DNA from: Flectobacillus sp.
GTDB taxonomy: Bacteria > Bacteroidota > Bacteroidia > Cytophagales > Spirosomataceae
Reading direction: 5' to 3'
Length of the DNA: 12,133 nucleotides
Assembly: GCA_029865665.1 (NCBI GenBank)
Contig: JARXAV010000055.1
Coordinates: 1 to 12,133, forward strand
Shown: positions 6,578 through 12,133 of the stretch, one piece after another
Numbering within the stretch: position 1 is the stretch's first letter
Layout: each line of letters begins with the position of its first letter
Translations under genes and position numbers: made by a program
The notes under the pieces: generated by a model
Told to the model about the DNA's origin: nothing
Database searches by the model: none
The model's input: the letters and a program-made list of their open reading frames with translations, nothing else

Positions 6578-7816
6578 ATGACTCCGTATTTGGAAAATCA
6601 TGTTTCTGTCAAGCATCAGACCGTCGATGTGCTTTGGCATGGAGCTGTCACAGAGGGACACCCTGTGGCATTATGGAGACTTCCTCGTACCACGGAAAAG
6701 CAATTATTAATTGACCTTTCCTGTAATGTCTCCACTAGGAAAATTGATTTAGAAGAACTACCCTCTGGCTTTGCCATTAGCCCTTTTGAAGGGGAATCGT
6801 TGTTTCTAAAAGCTGACTTGTATTACTGTTTCTCTGCTGATTTAGAAGAACAGGCATCTGTGTATTCGAGTACGTACGAAGCTGAAATCTTCGAGAAAAA
6901 GTGTTTAGAACACTGGGACGAAAAGCAGTTTTTTACGCAGGAATTAAGCCCAATTGTGGCCACTGAAAAGAAAAAATTCACCTATCCAAGTTTCCCGTCT
7001 TTATACGATGAAGAGGTATTTGGAGATATGGTGAAACAAGCAGTAGCTCAAATTGAACAAGGGAAAATGCAAAAAGTGGTACTTTCTCGTACCAAAGAAA
7101 TCAGTTTGCCCGAAAATTTTGAGTTGATTGAAGCATTCAATAAGTTGTGTGTTGCTTATCCTGATGCCTTCGTTTCGGTTGTTTACTTACCTGAAACAAA
7201 AGAAATTTGGATGGGTGCTACTCCAGAAACGCTTATTAGCGTAGATAAAGAAGGTATTTTCAAAACAATGTCTCTTGCGGGAACACAATCGGCTTTGGAT
7301 GAAAAAGGTGATTTTATCGCTCCAGTTGATATTCGTTGGTCACATAAAGAGATTGAAGAACAAGCATTCGTTAGTCGTTATATCATCGGTTGTTTCAAAA
7401 AAATCCGTTTACGTGAATATCACGAAAGCGGCCCTAAAACCGTAATGGCAGGCAATTTAATGCACCTTCGCTCTGATTTTAAGGTAGATGTGAATGAAGT
7501 TAATTTCCCCCAACTAGGAACGGTAATGACTGAATTATTGCACCCTACTTCAGCCGTTTGTGGAATGCCTAAAAAGCCTGCAATTGATTTTATTGCAGGA
7601 AATGAAATGCACGATAGAGAATTTTATAGTGGCTTCTTAGGCCCTGTAAATATCAATCAGGAAACGTCTTTATTTGTCAATTTAAGAACCATGAAGATTC
7701 AGGGAAATGACGCTACGTTATTTGCAGGTTGTGGTATCACCACCGATTCTGACCCTGTAAAGGAATGGAAAGAAACAGAGATGAAATGTCAAACATTATT
7801 ACGTGTAATTTTATAG
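6578..7816 (+). CDS. menF: Isochorismate synthase
   Basis: This 412-aa cytoplasmic chorismate-binding enzyme converts chorismate to isochorismate, feeding menaquinone synthesis (or siderophores in other organisms). The chorismate-binding domain covers about residues 145-410. Family motifs are KVVLSR with the general-base Lys166, GATPE with the general-acid Glu217, MSLAGT (232-236), EEQAFV with Glu261, LLHPTSAVCGMP (320-331), REFYSGFLGP (347-356) and AGCGITTDSDPVKEWKETEMK with Glu396. Spacing of K166, E217, E261 and E396 fits K147, E197, E241 and E376 of E. coli EntC, so the Mg2+ and catalytic residues are intact. The SLAGT motif and absence of a TrpG partner argue against anthranilate or aminodeoxychorismate synthase. 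A thioesterase of the same pathway precedes it by 189 bp; menD is not in the window. AAAGAG lies just before the ATG. Confidence 0.92.
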   Translation: MTPYLENHVSVKHQTVDVLWHGAVTEGHPVALWRLPRTTEKQLLIDLSCNVSTRKIDLEELPSGFAISPFEGESLFLKADLYYCFSADLEEQASVYSSTYEAEIFEKKCLEHWDEKQFFTQELSPIVATEKKKFTYPSFPSLYDEEVFGDMVKQAVAQIEQGKMQKVVLSRTKEISLPENFELIEAFNKLCVAYPDAFVSVVYLPETKEIWMGATPETLISVDKEGIFKTMSLAGTQSALDEKGDFIAPVDIRWSHKEIEEQAFVSRYIIGCFKKIRLREYHESGPKTVMAGNLMHLRSDFKVDVNEVNFPQLGTVMTELLHPTSAVCGMPKKPAIDFIAGNEMHDREFYSGFLGPVNINQETSLFVNLRTMKIQGNDATLFAGCGITTDSDPVKEWKETEMKCQTLLRVIL

Positions 7817-7831
7817 TGTTATATCGAAATT

Positions 7832-7877
7832 AACTAAAAGCTCGGTCTTCGTATAGGAAGTACCGAGCTTTTTAGTT
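7832..7877. terminator. Bidirectional intrinsic terminator between menF and the TonB-domain gene
   Basis: Arms 7832-7846 and 7862-7877 pair over 15 bp with one bulged base. The GC-rich core GCTCGGT/ACCGAGC is flanked by A/T runs that give a TTTTT tract on the plus strand and CTTTT on the minus strand. It lies between convergent genes. The right arm overlaps the TAA stop (7872-7874) of the minus-strand gene, so one hairpin serves both. Confidence 0.88.
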
Positions 7878-9080
7878 GAAGGTTAAATCTTTGATTATCC
7901 ACTGCTTACGTATAATACCATCGTTAATTTTAGGCATCCAATTAGGGCCTTCTTTTAGGATGCGAATGGCCTCATCATCTACTTGTTTATTAATGGATTT
8001 TTCAATAGAAAATTTAGCTAAACTACCATCTTCACGAACGCTAAATTTCACCCTAACGATTCCTGATACATCCAACGAAGCCTTTACTTTTTGTATCGCT
8101 TTACTTACATATTCTTCATATTCTTCTGGACTAACACTCGGCTGTGCATCGTGATTAGCTGGATCATATTGCCATCCTTTCTGTTTGTTAGGATTTATCA
8201 TAAATACCCTCGATTTAGGCATTGGTACACCAATAAATGTATTAACAGAGCCAGTCGAAATATCGGAACCAAGAAAGCGATCACTCGATCCGATACAATT
8301 ATCATATTGCGATATTCTTTCTAAAAAAGCTTTCGATGGGGCAATAAAAGGCTTTGTCACCACAGCATTTAATTCTTCTTTTAAATGAAACATCGTATCA
8401 TTTAAAGAAAAATAGCTAGAAAGTGCATTAAAATTTGAAGGTGATAAAGAATCTTGCTTAGGAAATCCTGAGTTGTCGATTGTAGTCTGGTGTCGTGAAC
8501 TTTTTCCTTCTACTAAAGCCACCTCTTCTCGAACAAGCGTATCTTTTAGTAGTTCGCCAAAGAGACTATCTGGTGCTATCATATCTGGCATCATCAACTG
8601 TATCATACTCACTTTTGGTATATCCTGAGGAGATGAAACCGTTGCAAGAACGTCTTTGGTTTTTGAACGAATCGCTACTAGAGGGTGTAAGGGCTGTTTA
8701 GGTTGCGTTTTTTGTACGGTAGTCACACTCGGTAGGGTATTGTATGCCGTTGGATTTTCTTGTTTTAATCCCCACCAGTAACCTAACGCCCCACAACATA
8801 GCAATAACACCGCTGCCGCCGACCAGCGAATAGGTTGAAAAGGGATAATCCCTTTCTTTTCCTCTACGGCAATACGTTGATTTAAGCGTTCCTGCAACGA
8901 TTCTTGAATGAGAGAACGTTCGATATTTTGCTCATGTAAGGCACGAAAACCTTCTACCGCATCCGACAAAGCCGAATTACGTAGTAGCTCTTTCTCAAAA
9001 GAATAAGTCTCTTCACGAGATAATTCTCCTGCTAAATAAGCCTGAATATATGCTACCGATATGTGATTACCCTCGTTCAA
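7872..9080 (-). CDS. Anti-sigma-like single-pass protein with C-terminal TonB domain
   Basis: This is a 402-aa inner-membrane protein. The N-terminal 75 residues are cytoplasmic and helical, with AYLAGELSREETYSFEKEL resembling the short sigma-binding region of Bacteroidota anti-sigma factors. One membrane helix spans about 86-104 (AAAVLLLCCGALGYWW). A long low-complexity periplasmic linker (105-315) follows. The C-terminus (about 318-402) is a TonB-type domain with SGIVRVKFSVREDGSL, DDEAIRIL and a final IIKDLTFN strand. TonB domains contact outer-membrane receptors at their TonB box. The gene overlaps the upstream ECF sigma gene by 14 bases, implying translational coupling and an anti-sigma role. 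The usual N-terminal helix and proline-rich arm of a classical TonB are not obvious. The combined anti-sigma and TonB function is inferred. Confidence 0.8.
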   Translation of the reverse strand: MNEGNHISVAYIQAYLAGELSREETYSFEKELLRNSALSDAVEGFRALHEQNIERSLIQESLQERLNQRIAVEEKKGIIPFQPIRWSAAAVLLLCCGALGYWWGLKQENPTAYNTLPSVTTVQKTQPKQPLHPLVAIRSKTKDVLATVSSPQDIPKVSMIQLMMPDMIAPDSLFGELLKDTLVREEVALVEGKSSRHQTTIDNSGFPKQDSLSPSNFNALSSYFSLNDTMFHLKEELNAVVTKPFIAPSKAFLERISQYDNCIGSSDRFLGSDISTGSVNTFIGVPMPKSRVFMINPNKQKGWQYDPANHDAQPSVSPEEYEEYVSKAIQKVKASLDVSGIVRVKFSVREDGSLAKFSIEKSINKQVDDEAIRILKEGPNWMPKINDGIIRKQWIIKDLTFN

Positions 9081-9666
9081 TGCAATTTTTTAAATTTCGT
9101 TTACCGTTTTGTAGATAACTCTTTACTTTAGACAGTTCATAGCCTGTTTCCGTTACAATTTCTTGATAGGTTTTTTCTTTTAAAAAGAACAGTGATATGG
9201 TCTGCTGTTGTTCTTTTCCAAGGGCTTCTAAACATTTATCCAAACGAGTAAGATTACCCTCTAAATCCCATTCATCTGTAAGATGCTGATTGTCTATTAA
9301 TTCCATAAAAGGAATTACATTTTCTTCTTCGTTGTCTGGCGGGTTATCGTTATAATCAGTTGAAGGAACAAAAAGATTCTTTTTACGAAGTTGCATCAAA
9401 CAATAATTCCGACTCAATGTCGCCAACCAACTCGGAAAATTTTCGACTTCGTGCTTTCGGAGTTTTTCAATTAATTCTTCAAAAATCTGCATGGTGGCAT
9501 CTTTTGCCTCCTCTTCGTCTTTAAAATACTTAAAACAAATCCCAAAAACGAGTTCCATTTGAGGTTCATAGAGTTTTCCGAGAATAGCCAAGTCGCCTGT
9601 CTGACGGTATTTTGTCAGCAAGTCCTGAGAAGATGGGGTGCTATGTTTTTTTCCGAAAAACAACAT
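9067..9666 (-). CDS. ECF-type RNA polymerase sigma factor
   Basis: This 199-aa cytoplasmic transcription factor has sigma-70 region 2 at about residues 16-96 (FKDEEEAKDATMQIFEEL for core binding and NFPSWLATLSRNYCLMQLRKK for -10 recognition) and region 4 at about 140-196, with a helix-turn-helix around TYQEIVTETGYELSKVKSYLQNGKRNL. An acidic linker (about 103-132) joins them. No regions 1, 3 or extra C-terminal domain are present, as expected for an ECF sigma factor. Its stop lies inside the start of the next gene, an anti-sigma-like TonB protein, so the two are probably co-translated. The start ATG 9666 is 89 bp from a divergent vWA gene, which may be part of its regulon. Confidence 0.92.
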   Translation of the reverse strand: MLFFGKKHSTPSSQDLLTKYRQTGDLAILGKLYEPQMELVFGICFKYFKDEEEAKDATMQIFEELIEKLRKHEVENFPSWLATLSRNYCLMQLRKKNLFVPSTDYNDNPPDNEEENVIPFMELIDNQHLTDEWDLEGNLTRLDKCLEALGKEQQQTISLFFLKEKTYQEIVTETGYELSKVKSYLQNGKRNLKNCIERG

Positions 9667-9714
9667 TGAACGAATTTATGAAAAAAAAATAGCATTCTTT
9701 TATGGAATCTCAAA

Positions 9715-9722
9715 TGCCTTTG
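9715..9722 (+). promoter_or_regulatory. Weak -7-like box upstream of the vWA gene
   Basis: TGCCTTTG differs from the TAnnTTTG consensus at one base and lies 33 bases before the vWA ATG. No -33 TTTG is seen at the right distance. If the neighbouring ECF sigma drives this gene, the promoter would not need to match the housekeeping consensus. Confidence 0.25.
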
Positions 9723-9755
9723 CATCTTACTCTCGAATACTAAACAAATACTACC

Positions 9756-11621
9756 ATGAGACAATTTGCATTAAGCTGTTTTTTATTACTTACCTCTTTA
9801 TTGACCTTCGCCCAAGAAAGAATAGTAGAAGGAAATGTTATCGACGAAAATGGACAACCCTTAATTGGTGTAACCATTCGTCTAAAAGGGACAAAAAGAG
9901 GAACTGTGACAGATACCATAGGACATTATCGCCTAAGTATTCCTAAAAAATTCAACACCTTGCTTTTTGATTATGTAGGCTATCAATCAGAATCCGTTTC
10001 GGCACTTGATAAAAAAGTCGTGAATGTACAACTTCGGATTAGTACTACACCGCTACAAGAAGTGGTAGTGGTTGGTTATGGTGCTGCACACAAAAAGCAA
10101 GATTTGACATCGTATGTGGTAAGAGGAAAAAACAGTAGTGTCCAATATCAACCAATAAGTACTCCGGTTATGTCAGGAGATGACGGTTTCAGCAAAGAAG
10201 AATACGCCTCAGAAAAAGAAGTGGGTTTCAAAAGCACAGCTAAAGACCCTCTAACGACCTTTTCGATTGATGTAGATAGAGCAGCTTACACCAATGTTCG
10301 CCGAATGATTTTTCAAAATGGTCATTTACCTGATAAAGATGCCGTTCGGGTGGAAGAAATGATTAACTATTTTGACTATCATTATCCACAACCTCATGGT
10401 AATGACCCTGTTTCTATTTCAACCGAAGTATCGACATCGCCTTGGAACAAAGGACTACAGTTGATTCGCATTGGCTTACAGGCAAAGAATATTCCAACGG
10501 ATAATTTACCTGCTTCCAACTTAGTATTCTTGATAGATGTTTCTGGTTCTATGAACACTCAGAACAAATTACCTTTGGTAAAAACGGCCTTCAAACTCTT
10601 GGTCGATCAGTTACGAGAACAAGACAAGGTATCCATTGTCGTTTATGCAGGGGCTGCGGGCTTGGTACTCCCTCCTACTTCGGGTAAAGAGAAAAGTAAA
10701 ATTAAAGATGCTTTAGAAAACCTAAGTGCAGGCGGTTCTACGGCTGGTGGCGAAGGCATTAAATTGGCGTATCAAACAGCTCTGCAACATTTTGTAGCAG
10801 GAGGAAATAACCGTGTCATCATGGCAAGCGATGGCGATTTTAACGTGGGTGTTTCGGGAGTAGATGAGTTAGAAAAACTAATCGAAGAAAAACGTCAAAC
10901 AGGCGTATTCCTGTCGATTCTAGGCTTTGGAATGGGCAACTATAAAGATAATCGCATGGAAAAATTATCCGACAAAGGCAATGGAAACTATGCCTATATC
11001 GACAATTTATTGGAGGCTCAAAAAGTATTCGTCAAGGAATTTGGAGGTACGCTATTTACCGTCGCCAAAGACGTAAAACTACAAGTAGAGTTTAATCCTG
11101 TCTATATCCAAGCCTATCGTTTAATCGGCTATGAAAATAGAGCCTTAGCCAACGAAGACTTTAAAAACGATGCTAAGGATGCAGGCGATATGGGGTCAGG
11201 TCATACGGTTACGGCCATTTACGAAGTTGTTCCCCGAAATATCGATAGCCCTTATTTAGTTGATAAACTTAAATACCAACTGAACTTAACACCAATAGGC
11301 AGTAATTCTAACGAATTATGTACCGTAAAAATGCGTTACAAAGAACCCGATGCCAACATGAGTCAGCAAGTAGAAGTAGTGGTCAAAAATGAAGAAATCC
11401 CTTTTGAAAAAGCCTCTGAAAATTTCCGTTTTGCAGCAGCCGTAAGCGAATTGGGTTTGTTACTCCGTAAATCAGCTTATAAAGGAAGTGCTAGTTACAA
11501 CAACGTCATCGAGGTTGCGAGCAAGGCATTAGGAAAAGACGAAGAAGGCTACCGAGCAGAATTTATCAAATTGGCAAAAACAGCTCAGTTAATAGAACAA
11601 ACAGACACAAAGGGGAAATAA
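9756..11621 (+). CDS. Secreted vWA-domain protein with N-terminal SusC-like domain (YfbK-type)
   Basis: This 621-aa exported protein starts with a signal peptide of about 19 residues (hydrophobic LLLTSLLTFA, cut before Q20; no lipobox). Residues 22-95 form a CarboxypepD_reg-like domain (GNVIDENGQPLIGVTIRLKG). Residues 100-120 read PLQEVVVVGYG...KKQDLTS, the sequence that normally joins this domain to the plug in SusC-type TonB-dependent receptors; no plug or barrel follows. The YfbK-type N-terminal region (about 165-255) precedes the vWA domain (about 255-430) with an intact MIDAS: D261-S263-S265 in DVSGSMN, T329 and D359. The C-terminal YfbK-type region covers about 440-615. Such vWA folds bind protein ligands through a metal ion. 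It is divergent from the sigma/anti-sigma-TonB pair. Its exact role is unknown. Confidence 0.88.
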   Translation: MRQFALSCFLLLTSLLTFAQERIVEGNVIDENGQPLIGVTIRLKGTKRGTVTDTIGHYRLSIPKKFNTLLFDYVGYQSESVSALDKKVVNVQLRISTTPLQEVVVVGYGAAHKKQDLTSYVVRGKNSSVQYQPISTPVMSGDDGFSKEEYASEKEVGFKSTAKDPLTTFSIDVDRAAYTNVRRMIFQNGHLPDKDAVRVEEMINYFDYHYPQPHGNDPVSISTEVSTSPWNKGLQLIRIGLQAKNIPTDNLPASNLVFLIDVSGSMNTQNKLPLVKTAFKLLVDQLREQDKVSIVVYAGAAGLVLPPTSGKEKSKIKDALENLSAGGSTAGGEGIKLAYQTALQHFVAGGNNRVIMASDGDFNVGVSGVDELEKLIEEKRQTGVFLSILGFGMGNYKDNRMEKLSDKGNGNYAYIDNLLEAQKVFVKEFGGTLFTVAKDVKLQVEFNPVYIQAYRLIGYENRALANEDFKNDAKDAGDMGSGHTVTAIYEVVPRNIDSPYLVDKLKYQLNLTPIGSNSNELCTVKMRYKEPDANMSQQVEVVVKNEEIPFEKASENFRFAAAVSELGLLLRKSAYKGSASYNNVIEVASKALGKDEEGYRAEFIKLAKTAQLIEQTDTKGK

Positions 11622-11773
11622 CATTTAACTGGCTCTAAACCGTTTTCATCTATCCGATTTTAGTCTGCCCTATCGTAGAAAACAAACGTATCTACTCCTA
11701 ATTTAACTACAAGTTCTACGGATATGTAAAACGAAGAGGTTGTGTAAAAGTGTAGAGTTTAAAGCATCTTGTT

Positions 11774-11818
11774 CCAAATAATATTCTATTAAACCGTGTT
11801 TTAAGAAATATTATTGGG
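11774..11818 (+). terminator. AT-rich hairpin, possible vWA gene terminator
   Basis: CCAAATAATATT pairs with AATATTATTGGG over 12 bases with one mismatch, and an inner TTAAA/TTTAA stem surrounds a CCGTGT loop. A T-rich stretch (ATGTTTTATTATTTATT) follows on the plus strand. It lies about 150 bases past the vWA stop, farther than usual, and the stem is weak. Confidence 0.35.
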
Positions 11819-11867
11819 ATGTTTTATTATTTATTAATCATAAAACGTCTGTCTTTAGCTTTAATCC

Positions 11868-11882
11868 GAGCGACGGTCGCTC
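11868..11882. repeat. GC-rich perfect dyad GAGCGAC-G-GTCGCTC
   Basis: A 7-base perfect inverted repeat around a single central base stands out as a GC island in AT-rich surroundings. It lies 45 bases past the stop of the minus-strand NrtR-like gene. It might be a terminator stem (although no T-tract follows on the minus strand), a REP-like unit or a binding site. Confidence 0.45.
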
Positions 11883-11926
11883 ATAAACTTTTAACTTCTT
11901 ACACACCTTCTTCTTTCGTAACGTTA

Positions 11927-12133
11927 TCAAACCTCTTTAGGTAATACTCGATACAGATAAGGCGGTTTATTGGCTGTACCTGTAAACTTCTTTTCCAAAC
12001 GTTCTAAGATATTGAAATCCAGCATTTTTTTCTGGAAATTATTTCGTCTAAACGGTTCTTGCAAAACGGTTTCATAAACATCTTGCATATCTTTCATCGT
12101 AAACGTTTCTGGCAACAATTTGAATGCTAAGCG
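11927..12133 (-). CDS. NrtR-like NUDIX-family regulator, C-terminal part only
   Basis: Only the last 68 residues are in the window; the frame stays open to the right edge and the N-terminal NUDIX domain lies beyond it. The segment AFKLLPETFTMKDMQDVYE, then RRNNFQKKMLDFNILERLEK and a closing PPYLYRVL, matches the winged-helix DNA-binding domain at the C-terminus of NrtR-type NUDIX regulators. In Bacteroidota such proteins repress NAD or sugar-utilisation genes and respond to small-molecule ligands. The target here cannot be read. An internal TTG at 12118 is not a credible start, because the conserved helix begins upstream of it. Confidence 0.8.
   Translation of the reverse strand, partial: RLAFKLLPETFTMKDMQDVYETVLQEPFRRNNFQKKMLDFNILERLEKKFTGTANKPPYLYRVLPKEV

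Larger units (their letters stand above)
11622..11926. other. 305-bp convergent intergenic region
   Basis: No gene is recognised here. It holds an AT-rich hairpin (11774-11818) and a GC-rich perfect dyad (11868-11882), described separately. The remainder is plain AT-rich sequence between the vWA gene and the convergent NrtR-like gene. Confidence 0.6.

Noticed and set aside
8091..8701. Several 65-95 codon plus-strand frames inside the TonB-domain gene
   Set aside because: They are antisense shadows of a well-supported protein and show no domain features of their own.

Overview
The window looks like ordinary chromosomal DNA from a Bacteroidota bacterium, probably of the order Cytophagales. This is an inference from several sequence traits: AT-rich DNA, few Shine-Dalgarno sites, matches to the Bacteroidota -7 promoter box TAnnTTTG, a LytS/LytTR two-component pair, an ECF sigma factor paired with a single-pass anti-sigma-like protein ending in a TonB domain, and a SusC-like carboxypeptidase-regulatory domain. 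No rRNA, tRNA, CRISPR array, transposase or phage gene was recognised. A species cannot be named from sequence reading alone.

Layout from left to right: (1) the 3' part of an AI-2E family membrane transporter (+); (2) an intergenic array of five GCTAAAA sites in alternating orientation with dyad axes exactly 26 bp apart, leading into a stand-alone P-loop ATPase with a C-terminal PD-(D/E)xK-like domain (+); (3) a hairpin separating it from a convergent two-gene unit (-) of sensor histidine kinase then LytTR response regulator, with heptanucleotide repeats in the gap between them; (4) a histidine-phosphatase (phosphoglycerate mutase superfamily) gene (-) with a clear intrinsic terminator; (5) a 441-bp divergent intergenic region; (6) a hotdog thioesterase (MenI-like) and an isochorismate synthase (MenF-like), both (+), two menaquinone-pathway functions; (7) a shared bidirectional terminator; (8) an overlapping pair (-) of ECF sigma factor and anti-sigma/TonB fusion, divergent from a secreted von Willebrand factor A protein (+) that starts with a SusC-like domain and a VVVVGYG motif; (9) the 3' end of a NUDIX/NrtR-like regulator (-).

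The two most interesting places are the phased palindromic array upstream of the ATPase, which looks like a multi-site operator, and the sigma / anti-sigma-TonB / vWA cluster. In that cluster a periplasmic TonB domain is physically attached to a putative anti-sigma factor, and the divergent neighbour carries the motif that serves as a TonB box in SusC-type receptors. I infer a possible envelope-to-sigma signalling module; nothing in the sequence proves it.
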